This document shows positions 24,013 to 32,779 of a stretch of 64,000 nt of DNA, piece by piece. Below the pieces are notes generated by a model, which saw only the letters and a program-made list of their open reading frames with translations, did not search any database and was not told the origin of the DNA. Made by a program: the position numbers and the translations under genes. Numbering within the stretch: the first letter of the stretch is position 1; every line of letters begins with the position of its first letter. This DNA comes from Bacteroidales bacterium (GTDB lineage Bacteria; Bacillota; Clostridia; Lachnospirales; Lachnospiraceae): the NCBI GenBank assembly GCA_023664535.1, contig JAMPFJ010000017.1, positions 1-64,000 of the forward strand. Reading direction: 5' to 3'.

Positions 24013-24490
24013 CCAGCCCTTTTTACCGGTTTACGACAGGAAGTCGAAGGTTTTGGTTCTGGGGAGTTTTCCCTCTGTAAAATCGAGAGAACAGGGATTT
24101 TATTACGGGCATCCGAGAAACCGGTTTTGGAAGGTACTGGCGGCGGTTTTGTCGGCGGAAGAACCGGAAACCATTGACGAGAAAAAGAAACTGCTTTTGG
24201 AAAACCATATTGCGGTTTACGATGTGATTGAAGCCTGTGAAATTGAGGGTTCAAGCGATAGCAGTATCCGGAACGTGACGCCGGCGGATATACAGGGGAT
24301 GGTTAAGGCATCGGAGATTAAAGCGGTTTTTACCAATGGAAAAACAGCGGGAAAGCTTTACCGGAAATATATGGAAAAGGATATTGCCCTGCCGATGGTG
24401 GAGCTGCCCTCTACCAGTCCGGCAAATGCAGCGTTTTCTTTGGAAAAACTGATTGACCTGTGGAAAAAAGCCATGGAGAAATACCTGTAA
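23993..24490 (+). CDS. DNA-deoxyinosine/uracil glycosylase (MUG/UDG superfamily)
   Basis: The 165-residue protein matches the small UDG-superfamily hypoxanthine-DNA glycosylases. It has 'VLVLGSFPSVKSREQGFYYGHPRNRFW' (motif 1, with the conserved asparagine in N-R-F-W), 'HIAVYDVIEACEIEGSSDSSIRN' and the motif-2-like 'VELPSTSPANAAFS'. It would remove deaminated purines or uracil in base excision repair. ATG 23993 or 23996 lies inside the end of the HPt gene, so the two are translationally coupled. A link between DNA repair and the signalling genes is not implied. Confidence 0.85.
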   Translation: MMSAYFSQPFLPVYDRKSKVLVLGSFPSVKSREQGFYYGHPRNRFWKVLAAVLSAEEPETIDEKKKLLLENHIAVYDVIEACEIEGSSDSSIRNVTPADIQGMVKASEIKAVFTNGKTAGKLYRKYMEKDIALPMVELPSTSPANAAFSLEKLIDLWKKAMEKYL

Positions 24491-24511
24491 CGGGAAAAGG
24501 GAGAACCGGAG

Positions 24512-25873
24512 ATGAATTGTTTACATGTACCAAAGATGTTAATGCCTGAGGAAGGAATTGATTTGTATAAATGGGCGGTGATTGCCTGCGACCAGTATAC
24601 GTCGCAGCCGGAGTACTGGCAGGAGACAAAGAAGATTGTGGGAGACGCACCGTCCGCCCTTAAGCTGACCCTGCCGGAAGTATATCTGGGAACGGAGGAT
24701 GAGGCGGAACGGGTGAGGGAAATTCATGAAACGATGCTGCGGTATCTGGCAGACGGAATACTGAAGGAGCTTCCTGCCGGGTTTATGCTGGTGAAACGGA
24801 GCTTCGGAAAAGAAAATTGCAGATACGGCGTCGTCGTGGAAGTGGATTTGGAAACCTATGAATACAAAAAAGGAGCCCATAGCCTGATTCGTCCGACGGA
24901 AATGACTGTGGAGGAAAGAATCCCGCCCCGCCTTAAGGTGAGAGAGAATGCCGCTATTGAAATGCCGCATATCATGCTGTTGATTGATGATGCAGAATGC
25001 ACGGTAATTGAACCGCTGACAGAAAAGACGGGACAGTTCAGACAGGTGTATGACACGGATTTAATGCAGGGGGGCGGACATATTTCCGGCTGGCTGATAC
25101 CGGAGGGGAACGAGACGGAGGGACTGATGAACCGTATAGAGGCATTGGCAGATTCCAATCGGTTCAGAGAGAGGTATAAGCTGAAAGGGGAATATCCGTT
25201 ATTGAATCTGGCGGTAGGAGACGGAAACCATTCCATGGCGACGGCAAAGGCGGCATGGGAGAAGCTGAAAAAGGAATTAAGCGACGAGGAGCTGGCGAAT
25301 CATCCGGCGAGGTACTGCCTGTGTGAGATTGTCAATATCCATGACAAAAGCCTGACGGTGGAGCCTATCCACCGAGTACTCTTTGGGGTTCGGGAGGAGG
25401 AGCTGCTTTCCTGCGCAAAAGCATACTATGAGGAAAAGGGCTGTGGATTTGTCTTGGAAGAGGGAAATATTTCCCCCACGATGAAGGAGGGGGAGCACAG
25501 CTTCACTGTGTGCAGTGGCACCGGCAGTCGGACAATGCGGGTTCTTGCTCCTGTATGGGGAATTGCGGCGGCGACCTTGCAGAATTTTCTGGACGCATAT
25601 TTAGAGAAGCATCCGGAATGCAGGATTGATTATATTCACGGAAGAGAGGCTCTGGAATCCCTTGGCAGGGAAGAAAAGAATCTGGGGTTCCTGCTTCCGG
25701 AGGTGAAAAAGGAGGATTTGTTTCAGGGCGTGATTTTGGACGGCGTGCTTCCGCGAAAAACCTTTTCCATGGGAGAGGCTGACGAAAAACGATATTATCT
25801 GGAAAGCAGGATGATAGGTACAGGGAAACGGTTACATTCAATTCGGGCAGAAAGAAGGGGTGGCAATGAGTAA
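24512..25873 (+). CDS. DUF1015 family protein
   Basis: The 453-residue protein has features I associate with DUF1015: 'WAVIACDQYTSQPEYW', 'LLIDDAECTVIEPL', the 'AVGDGNHSMATAKAAWEKLK' motif (G-D-G-N-H), and 'LCEIVNIHDKSLTVEPIHRV'. The G-D-G-N-H-S/R stretch resembles a ParB/SerK-like active site. I know no firmly established reaction for this clade. It has AAGGGAGA-type spacing before its ATG and overlaps the following kinase-like gene by 8 nt. Confidence 0.85.
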   Translation: MNCLHVPKMLMPEEGIDLYKWAVIACDQYTSQPEYWQETKKIVGDAPSALKLTLPEVYLGTEDEAERVREIHETMLRYLADGILKELPAGFMLVKRSFGKENCRYGVVVEVDLETYEYKKGAHSLIRPTEMTVEERIPPRLKVRENAAIEMPHIMLLIDDAECTVIEPLTEKTGQFRQVYDTDLMQGGGHISGWLIPEGNETEGLMNRIEALADSNRFRERYKLKGEYPLLNLAVGDGNHSMATAKAAWEKLKKELSDEELANHPARYCLCEIVNIHDKSLTVEPIHRVLFGVREEELLSCAKAYYEEKGCGFVLEEGNISPTMKEGEHSFTVCSGTGSRTMRVLAPVWGIAAATLQNFLDAYLEKHPECRIDYIHGREALESLGREEKNLGFLLPEVKKEDLFQGVILDGVLPRKTFSMGEADEKRYYLESRMIGTGKRLHSIRAERRGGNE

Positions 25874-26465
25874 ACAAATCATTATTTCCGTGGGCAGAGA
25901 GTTTGGAAGCGGGGGACATGAAATCGCCGAGCGTCTGGCAAAGCATTATCAGATTCCCCTTTATGACAAGGAAATCTTTGACCATGTAGAGGAAAAGGGA
26001 GCGATTAGCGCAGAGGTGGCAAAATATTTTGACGAAAAACCGGTGAATCCGATTTTTTATCCGGTTGCCATGGACGGCAGTTATCTTCCGTTAGAACAGA
26101 CGGTGGCGAACCATATTTTTGATTTTATCCGGACAAAGGGCGAAAAGGAAAAAGAGTCCTTTGTTATTGTGGGGAGATGTGCGGAATATGTGTTAAGAGA
26201 TAACCCGAATATGCTGAGTATTTTTATTTTGGCGGACAGGGAGACAAAGCAGAAGCGGGTTATGGAAAAGTACGGTGTGGACGAGAAGAATGCGCTGAAC
26301 CGGATGAAAAAGGAAGACAAGATGCGTAAGACTTACCATAATTTTTATGCCGACGGCAAGTGGGGAGACTCCCGGTCCTATGACTTGTGCGTGAACAGCG
26401 CTACCCTGGGGATAGACAAAACCCTGGAATCGCTGATTGCCTACATAGACAATTTTTTGCGCTAG
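25866..26465 (+). CDS. Cytidylate kinase-like family protein
   Basis: The 199-residue P-loop kinase has 'IIISVGREFGSGGHEIAERLAKHYQIPLYDKEIF', a P-loop variant in which G-x-x-G-S-G-G replaces G-x-x-x-x-G-K. It also has a nucleoside-binding region 'FVIVGRCAEYVLRDNPNMLSIFILAD' and an LID-like 'YHNFYADGKWGDSRSYDLCVNSATLGID'. This 'cytidylate kinase-like' group is separate from the essential Cmk, and its substrate is unknown. The ATG at 25866 lies within the DUF1015 gene end, with AAGGGG upstream. Confidence 0.85.
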   Translation: MSKQIIISVGREFGSGGHEIAERLAKHYQIPLYDKEIFDHVEEKGAISAEVAKYFDEKPVNPIFYPVAMDGSYLPLEQTVANHIFDFIRTKGEKEKESFVIVGRCAEYVLRDNPNMLSIFILADRETKQKRVMEKYGVDEKNALNRMKKEDKMRKTYHNFYADGKWGDSRSYDLCVNSATLGIDKTLESLIAYIDNFLR

Positions 26466-26524
26466 GGGTTTTCTAAAATCCGGCAAAACGAAAATATTTA
26501 TGACAATAACGAGGAGGATATAAT

Positions 26525-26869
26525 ATGCCATTTATTGATTCAAAGGTCAGCGTTGCCATCAGCGCAGAAAAAGAGAAGGAATTAAAAACGAGACTGGGAC
26601 AGATAATCACTTTGCTTCCGGGGAAGAGTGAGGCGTGGCTGATGACAGGCTTTACGGATAATTATCATTTATATTTCAGGGGAGATAACAGTGAGGCAAG
26701 CGCATTTATTGAGGTGAAGGTATACGGCAGGGAAAATCCCGCTGCTTTTGAAGCGCTGACGGCGGAGATAACAAAAATTTACCATGAGGTGCTTGGGATT
26801 TCGCCGGACCATATTTATATCAAGTATGAGGCTGTGGCGCACTGGGGCTGGAATGGCGGAAATCTTTAA
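26525..26869 (+). CDS. MIF/phenylpyruvate tautomerase-like protein
   Basis: The 114-residue protein has the catalytic Pro2 after the initiator methionine and the MIF-family pattern 'PFIDSKVSVAISAEKEKELKTRLGQIITLLPGKSEAWLMTGF'. The C-terminal half is 'FIEVKVYG...ALTAEITKIYHEVLGISPDHIYIKYEAVAHWGWNGGNL', which closely follows macrophage migration inhibitory factor and D-dopachrome tautomerase. Such proteins form trimers and tautomerise phenylpyruvate in vitro. GAGGAGG precedes the ATG. There is no signal peptide, as in other MIFs. Confidence 0.9.
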   Translation: MPFIDSKVSVAISAEKEKELKTRLGQIITLLPGKSEAWLMTGFTDNYHLYFRGDNSEASAFIEVKVYGRENPAAFEALTAEITKIYHEVLGISPDHIYIKYEAVAHWGWNGGNL

Positions 26870-26926
26870 TTTGAAGTAATTGATAAGTGCCGGAGAGAAA
26901 AGAGGAGCATATCGGGGGATAGCGGG

Positions 26927-28216
26927 ATGGCAGGAGAGAAGCATCAACACCGAAAGAGTGTTCTTATTCAATATTATTATCGAAGGATAAAGCAGGATGT
27001 GTTAAGCCTGCTTAAATGGCTTTTGCTGGCATTTCTGACTGGATATGTGGTAGGGGGAATCAGCAGTTTATTTTCCTTTGTGCTGACAAAGGTGACAGCA
27101 TTCCGGGAAGGGCATCTGTGGGTGTTTCTGCTTCTGCCAGCGGCTGGAATGGTCATTGTATTTTTATATGAAAAGATTGGCAGGGATGACGGCGGAACGA
27201 ATCAGGTCTTTTCCACCGTGCGGGCGAAGGATGAGGTTCCTTTCCGTTCAGCGCCGCTGATTTTTGTTTCCACGGCACTTACGCATCTGGTAGGAGGTTC
27301 GGCAGGCCGTGAGGGAGCGGCGATACAGCTCGGTGGAAGTATCGGTAACCAGTTGGGGCGCTGGCTGAAGCTGGACGAAGAGGATATGCATGTAATCGTC
27401 ATGTGCGGAATGAGCGCCGCCTTTTCTGCATTGTTTGGAACCCCAATGGCTGCGGCGATTTTTGCCATGGAGGTAGTCAGCGTCGGCGTGATGTATTACA
27501 CAGCGCTGGCGCCCTGCGTAATATCGGCGCTGATTGCCGCGAATTTTGCGGCGGGGCTTGGGATTCATCCGGAGGTGTTCCATGTGTCGGATATCCCGGG
27601 GCTGACGATGGTTAACGGGTTGAAAATGGGAGGGATTGCCGTCGCCTGCGCAGGGGTAAGTGTTCTGTTCTGCGTGCTGTTAAAGGAGACCGGCATATTT
27701 TTCCACCGGGAGCTGAAAAATAAATATGTCCGTGTGGCGGCGGCAGGCATTGTCGTCATTTTACTGACCATACTTTTGCAGACGACAAATTATATGGGAG
27801 CAGGAATAGGAATCATTACGGATGCCATTGAACACGGAAAGGCATCGCCGCCAGCTTTTTTCTGGAAAATGATTTTAACGGTAATCACGATGCGGGCAGG
27901 CTTTAAGGGAGGGGAAATTGTACCGTCCTTTGCCATCGGCGCAGCATTTGGCTGTACCTTGGGCCGGCTGCTCGGTTTGTCTCCTTCCCTGTGTGGTGCG
28001 GCGGGAATGGTCGCAGTGTTTTGCGGGGTGACAAACTGTCCGCTTACCTCTATTCTGATTGCCTTTGAATTATTTGGCTTTGAGGGCGTTTCTTATTATC
28101 TGATTGCGGTATCCGTCAGCTATGCCGCCTCCGGATATTACAGCTTATATAAGGACCAGACCATTGTATATTCTAAATACAAAGCAAAATATGTAAACCA
28201 TAAAACCCATATGTAA
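26927..28216 (+). CDS. CLC family anion channel/transporter
   Basis: The 429-residue membrane protein has about ten hydrophobic segments and CLC motifs: 'GGSAGREGAAIQLGGSIG' (G-R-E-G at residues 127-130, with the gating-type glutamate) and 'GGEIVPSFAIGAAFG' near residue 330. The first selectivity-filter motif G-S-G-I-P is not present; the corresponding place reads 'RDDGGTNQVFSTVR'. That absence and 'HLVGGSAGREGA' recall the CLC-F fluoride exporters, so chloride as the substrate is uncertain. No fluoride riboswitch is seen upstream. The MoxR operon starts 37 nt downstream, so read-through is possible. Confidence 0.88.
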   Translation: MAGEKHQHRKSVLIQYYYRRIKQDVLSLLKWLLLAFLTGYVVGGISSLFSFVLTKVTAFREGHLWVFLLLPAAGMVIVFLYEKIGRDDGGTNQVFSTVRAKDEVPFRSAPLIFVSTALTHLVGGSAGREGAAIQLGGSIGNQLGRWLKLDEEDMHVIVMCGMSAAFSALFGTPMAAAIFAMEVVSVGVMYYTALAPCVISALIAANFAAGLGIHPEVFHVSDIPGLTMVNGLKMGGIAVACAGVSVLFCVLLKETGIFFHRELKNKYVRVAAAGIVVILLTILLQTTNYMGAGIGIITDAIEHGKASPPAFFWKMILTVITMRAGFKGGEIVPSFAIGAAFGCTLGRLLGLSPSLCGAAGMVAVFCGVTNCPLTSILIAFELFGFEGVSYYLIAVSVSYAASGYYSLYKDQTIVYSKYKAKYVNHKTHM

Positions 28217-28253
28217 TCTTCGGGTGAAAAACAAGGGGAAAGGAAAATGGTAT

Positions 28254-29180
28254 ATGGAAAATAAAATGCTGCAGGTAAAGGATGAAATTAAAAAGGCGGT
28301 TAAGGGGAAGGATGAGGTAATCGAAAAGGTGCTGGCGGCAATGCTTGCCGGCGGGCATGTGCTGTTGGAGGATATCCCCGGCGTGGGAAAAACAACCCTT
28401 GCCATGGCAATAGCCAAATCCATGTCTTTAAGCTACAAGCGTGTGCAGTTTACACCGGATGTGCTGCCCAGCGATATTGTAGGATTTTCCATGTACAATC
28501 AGGATACAAAAACCTTTGAATACCAGCAGGGGGCGGTTTGCTGCAATCTGTTTCTGGCGGACGAGATTAATCGTACCTCACCAAAGACGCAGTCGGCGCT
28601 TCTTGAGGTTATGGAGGAGGGGAATGTTACCGTGGACGGGGTGACGAGGGCGCTGCCGGAGCCCTTTACGGTTATTGCCACCGAGAATCCGCTGGGCTCC
28701 TCCGGTACGCAGATGCTGCCGGAATCCCAGCTGGACCGTTTTATGGTATGTCTTTCCATGGGATATCCCGCACATGAAGCGGCAGTGGATATTTTGAAGG
28801 AAAATGCAAAGAAGCCGTTGTCGCTGCTGCAAAATGCCATTACCGTGGAGGAATTGATGGAGCTTAGAAAAAAGACGAATGAGATGTTCGTCCATGATTC
28901 TATCTATGAATATATCGTTACCCTGGTGGAGGGAACCCGGACAAGCGGGTTGTTTTCCATGGGGGCAAGCCCGAGAGGAAGCATTTCCCTGCTTAGAATG
29001 GCGAAGGCGATGGCGGTGCTGGGGGGAAGAGATTATGTGACGCCGGAGGATATCCGAAATGTGCTGATTGATGTGCTGGGGCACAGGGTAAAGCTGAGCA
29101 CCAGGGCGAGAGCCGAGGGAAAAAATGTAGAGGATGCACTGGGCGAACTGTTCAAAGAGGTCAAGGTTCCCAGAACATAA
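28254..29180 (+). CDS. MoxR-family AAA+ ATPase
   Basis: The 308-residue protein has Walker A 'LLEDIPGVGKTTLAMAIA', Walker B 'NLFLADEINRTSPKTQSALLEVMEE' and sensor 1 'FTVIATENPLGSSGTQMLPESQLDRFMVCLSMGYP'. The C-terminal lid is 'GASPRGSISLLRMAKAMAVLGGRDYVTPEDI'. MoxR ATPases act with DUF58 or VWA proteins as chaperone-like assembly factors. ATG 28254 is chosen with AAAGGA about 10 nt upstream; a GTG at 28224 opens the same frame. It is the first gene of a five-gene operon with DUF58, transglutaminase, GH3 and WYL genes. Confidence 0.93.
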   Translation: MENKMLQVKDEIKKAVKGKDEVIEKVLAAMLAGGHVLLEDIPGVGKTTLAMAIAKSMSLSYKRVQFTPDVLPSDIVGFSMYNQDTKTFEYQQGAVCCNLFLADEINRTSPKTQSALLEVMEEGNVTVDGVTRALPEPFTVIATENPLGSSGTQMLPESQLDRFMVCLSMGYPAHEAAVDILKENAKKPLSLLQNAITVEELMELRKKTNEMFVHDSIYEYIVTLVEGTRTSGLFSMGASPRGSISLLRMAKAMAVLGGRDYVTPEDIRNVLIDVLGHRVKLSTRARAEGKNVEDALGELFKEVKVPRT

Positions 29181-29193
29181 AAGGAGGCGGGAT

Positions 29194-30261
29194 ATGCGGC
29201 GGATACGAAATATTCTGCGTTATATGGTCGTCATTATATTAAATATTTTTGTAATGGTGGTATTCCATAGTTATATCAATTTTATCCTGCTTGTAGGGCT
29301 GATTTTGCTTCCGTTTTGCAGTATATTTGGATTGTATCAGGTAAAGCAGATGTTTTCTCTGCAAATCAGGGCGCCCGAAGAAGCCATGGAGAGAGGAAAT
29401 GAATTTTATCTGCATTTTGTCCTCAGTAATCCCACATGGTTTCCCCTTGTCAATGCCACTATGCGGCTTTATATGGAAAACGGATTTTATGGGGATTTTG
29501 GTCAGCATTATCTGAATATACCGGTAAGGGCGAGAAAGAAAACCGAGACAGTCTATCCGGTGGTTATGGATTACTGCGGAAGGCTTAAGGTGAAAGTAGA
29601 AGAAATACGGCTGATGGATTTGCTCGGAATTTATGAGGTATCCGTTCCCCTGCAGACGGAAAGGGAGTGTATGGTTTTTCCGCGGGGGCAGGAGCGGAAT
29701 CAGGAAGCGGGAAGAATTTATATGCGGGGAGTTTCCGAGGCGATGGAGAGCCGGGAGAAAGGGTATGATTTTTCCGAGGTAAGCGGTATTCGGGAATATA
29801 TTCCCGGGGATAAGCTGCAAAATATCCATTGGAAGCTTTCGGTAAAAAAGGATGAGCTGATGGTAAAGGAGCGAATCAGCGTGTCGGCGATGCAGTTAAA
29901 TGTACTGCTGGAGCTTGCCAACGATGAGGAAATGAGGCTGGAGGCGGTACTGGAGCTGGCAGACAGCATCACCCGCTCCTTTGTCAGGCAGAACCTCCCT
30001 TTTACTATATATTATTACAGTACCGGGCGGGGAGAACTGCGGGAGTGTTACATCGGCAGTGAGATAGAGCGAAGCCAGTGGATGGAGATGCTGTTATATG
30101 ACCGGTGCTATGAGGGCTTCGGAAGAGTGGAGGAGTATTTTCTGCGGGAAAACCCGTCTGTACATTCCTATCTGTATATCGGTTATCTGCCGGAGGGAGA
30201 ACCGGAAGAGGATAAAGTCCTGTTCGGAGAAAAACAGGCGGCAGCGGTTTTGCGTGGATAA
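29194..30261 (+). CDS. DUF58 domain-containing protein
   Basis: The 355-residue protein has two hydrophobic segments at about residues 8-50. An extracytoplasmic-like beta region follows ('VRARKKTETVYPVVMDYCGRLKVKVEEIRLMDLLGIYEV'), and then the DUF58 core with 'SEVSGIREYIPGDKLQNIHWKLSVKKDELMVKE'. The core is related to von Willebrand factor A folds and is usually encoded next to MoxR. The ATG at 29194 has AAGGAGG 7 nt upstream. Only 13 nt separate it from moxR, and 26 nt lie before the transglutaminase gene. Confidence 0.92.
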   Translation: MRRIRNILRYMVVIILNIFVMVVFHSYINFILLVGLILLPFCSIFGLYQVKQMFSLQIRAPEEAMERGNEFYLHFVLSNPTWFPLVNATMRLYMENGFYGDFGQHYLNIPVRARKKTETVYPVVMDYCGRLKVKVEEIRLMDLLGIYEVSVPLQTERECMVFPRGQERNQEAGRIYMRGVSEAMESREKGYDFSEVSGIREYIPGDKLQNIHWKLSVKKDELMVKERISVSAMQLNVLLELANDEEMRLEAVLELADSITRSFVRQNLPFTIYYYSTGRGELRECYIGSEIERSQWMEMLLYDRCYEGFGRVEEYFLRENPSVHSYLYIGYLPEGEPEEDKVLFGEKQAAAVLRG

Positions 30262-30287
30262 TTTGGACAATCCGGGAGTGAATGGCA

Positions 30288-32741
30288 ATGCTTTTTAAGA
30301 AGAAAAAGAAGGAAGAAGTGCATAAAGGGGATATCTTTCTGGCGAAAGGGATATATTTGAAACAGCCGGTTTTACATAACGGAAATACGATTGTTAATTG
30401 TTTTTTGCGCTCGTTAATCGTATTTTTTCTGGTATTGGGCTCCATTGGCGGTTTTTTGTCTGCCTTTGAAATCTCCTATAACTTTGTTATGGTAGTGGTG
30501 GCATATCTGGCGCTTTCCATGTATTTCGCCTTTCTTTATGCCTCCTCCAAGCTGCTATACAGGGACCTCGGCTATATTTTATTTTTTGCGGTTTTTGTTG
30601 TGTCCATTTACGTTCTGCAGCCCTATGCCAATTCGGGATTTTATACGATTGTCAATGCGGTTTTAAGAAGAGCGCAGATGTTTTTTAACCTGTCAGGTGT
30701 CCGGGAGTATGAGGCTGCGATTAACAATGATTACCTGACGGTGGCGGTTGCGGTGATTTTTGTCGGCATGGTTATCATTATTGTGTTAAATATCTGGATT
30801 TATTCTGCAATGAGTTTATTCTGGACGGGATTGCTGACATTTCCGCTTTTACTGATTCCCCTGTATATGAAAATAACACCGGATGCATTTTATCTCATTG
30901 TACTGGGCGTCGGTTATGCGGCGGTGGTCATTTTTAAGGCAAACGGACATTATCTTGCGTTTGCATGGGATGCGTCCTTCAGAGTAAAGGGATTAAAAAA
31001 GAATCAGGTGAGTTATACCCAGGATGCGGGCATATTCCGGCAGATTCTGACCTCCCTGCTTGTGCTGGGCTTTTGCGTGGTCATTATTGTGGAAAGCATC
31101 ATTCCGCCCGCTTATTTTGACACATGGTTTAAAAGCGACAGACTGCGGGAGGAAACGTCGGACGCCATAGGAAATTTTGTCCTTCTGGGATTTGCGGGAC
31201 TGTATAACCATTATGCGTCCACCGGGGGAATGAGCGGCGGAAAGCTGGGCGGGATATCCAACGTAAGACCGGATTACCAGCCGGACCTTATCGTTTCCTA
31301 TGTTCCCTACAGCAATGAAGCGGTTTATTTGAAGGGATATACCGGAGGAAGATATAATAAAAATCAGTGGGAAAGCCTCTATGAAAATGCGGACGGGGAA
31401 GCGGGCGGAATCGGAATGGATGATATCGCTGTCTTTCAGGAGGAAAGCATGGAGAGGGAAGCAGATTTTCTGCGTACCGAGCGGATGTCCGGCGGGGAGT
31501 ACAGCGCCAGCGGACAGATGGATGTAAAAAATGTCGGGGCGGATACGGCTTATCTCTATTATCCGTATTATACTTATTTTGATGATTATACGATTTATAA
31601 TAACCATGGATTATTATCTTCTGCGCAGGGAATCGGTATGCAGCAGGAGGCAAGCTACAATTTTTATCCGAAGATTGTATGGGAGGATTCTTTAGGGGAG
31701 GTTTTGGCGGAGCAGATATCCACGGAGGAAGTGGCGGAGGTCTTTTTGGAGGTTCCCGATGCCAATAAGGAGGTGCTGGAGGCGGAATGCGCAAAGATTG
31801 GCTTATCCTCCAACATGACGGAAAACGAAATCGTGGATGCGGTGGTACAGTATTTTCAGGATAATATCCCCTATACCCTTAAGCCGGGAGCGACGCCGTC
31901 GGACGAAGATGTAGTTAATTATTTTCTGACTAAGAACCGCAAAGGCTACTGTGCGCATTTTGCTTCGGCGGCAACGCTGCTCTTCCGGCAAATGGGGATT
32001 CCGGCGCGTTATGTGGAGGGATACGCCTTTTCCTTTGAGACGGTGCTGGCATCGGAAATCAATAACGGGAAGCAGGCATCGGGGTATTACCACGGATACA
32101 GCAGAATCGGAGAAGCGCCGGTAATGGATGTGGAGGTAACCGATGCCATGGCGCATGCGTGGGTGGAAATTTATATAGAGGATTTCGGCTGGAGGCTGGT
32201 AGAGGTTACCCCCAGCAGTAATGAGGCGGTGGATGAGGATGATTTCTGGTCAGCGTTTACGGATTTCTTCAACAATATCAATGGAGACGGCGGCGATGAC
32301 GGAGGCGGATTCGGCGGGGTGAAGCTTAGCGAGTATACATGGTTAATCAATGTGGTGCTGGGGATAATTTCATTTATTCTGCTGGTGATGCTGCTTAAGC
32401 TGATGCTGCGGAAAATCAGACGGTACAGAAGCTGTCATCAGGAAAACGAAGGCGAAGCGGTGATTGCCTGCTATGCGGATATTTGCGATATGCTGCGGCT
32501 GTGTTATACCGGATTTAATCTCTGCAGGAGCCACCGGGAGCAGCTGGACTTTATCGGGGAGCAGTACGGAATAGACTTTAATCGGGAGGAGATGTGCAAA
32601 AGGCTTGAACGGTTAAGTTTTAGTGCGTCGGGATTATCCGGGGAAGAGTTGAAGACACTTCGGGAGCAGATTGCCGTGATGCGGAAATGTATCTGGAAAC
32701 AGGCGTCGGTAAAAGAAAAAATCGGACTGTGTAAACGGTAG
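30288..32741 (+). CDS. Transmembrane transglutaminase-like protein (TgpA type)
   Basis: The 817-residue protein has about six N-terminal membrane segments (residues about 40-265) and an extracytoplasmic region with a transglutaminase/protease-like domain. C555 ('GYCAHFASAATLLFRQMGIPARYVEGY') and H623 ('AHAWVEIYI') are two of the catalytic triad; the third position falls near 'WRLVEVTPS'. A final membrane segment lies near 686-706, followed by a cytoplasmic tail of the DUF4129 kind. TgpA-type proteins sit in MoxR-DUF58-TGase operons and affect cell envelope integrity in Pseudomonas. The start at 30288 is favoured by GGGAG 9 nt upstream. An acidic/glycine stretch ('NGDGGDDGGGFGG') precedes the last helix. 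Confidence 0.9.
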   Translation: MLFKKKKKEEVHKGDIFLAKGIYLKQPVLHNGNTIVNCFLRSLIVFFLVLGSIGGFLSAFEISYNFVMVVVAYLALSMYFAFLYASSKLLYRDLGYILFFAVFVVSIYVLQPYANSGFYTIVNAVLRRAQMFFNLSGVREYEAAINNDYLTVAVAVIFVGMVIIIVLNIWIYSAMSLFWTGLLTFPLLLIPLYMKITPDAFYLIVLGVGYAAVVIFKANGHYLAFAWDASFRVKGLKKNQVSYTQDAGIFRQILTSLLVLGFCVVIIVESIIPPAYFDTWFKSDRLREETSDAIGNFVLLGFAGLYNHYASTGGMSGGKLGGISNVRPDYQPDLIVSYVPYSNEAVYLKGYTGGRYNKNQWESLYENADGEAGGIGMDDIAVFQEESMEREADFLRTERMSGGEYSASGQMDVKNVGADTAYLYYPYYTYFDDYTIYNNHGLLSSAQGIGMQQEASYNFYPKIVWEDSLGEVLAEQISTEEVAEVFLEVPDANKEVLEAECAKIGLSSNMTENEIVDAVVQYFQDNIPYTLKPGATPSDEDVVNYFLTKNRKGYCAHFASAATLLFRQMGIPARYVEGYAFSFETVLASEINNGKQASGYYHGYSRIGEAPVMDVEVTDAMAHAWVEIYIEDFGWRLVEVTPSSNEAVDEDDFWSAFTDFFNNINGDGGDDGGGFGGVKLSEYTWLINVVLGIISFILLVMLLKLMLRKIRRYRSCHQENEGEAVIACYADICDMLRLCYTGFNLCRSHREQLDFIGEQYGIDFNREEMCKRLERLSFSASGLSGEELKTLREQIAVMRKCIWKQASVKEKIGLCKR

Positions 32742-32779
32742 TGGAGCATAGAATAAAGGAAAACGGATTGGGGAAGTCA

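Noticed and set aside
26870-26926. Fluoride (crcB) riboswitch upstream of the CLC gene
   Set aside because: The short intergenic region lacks the conserved riboswitch core.
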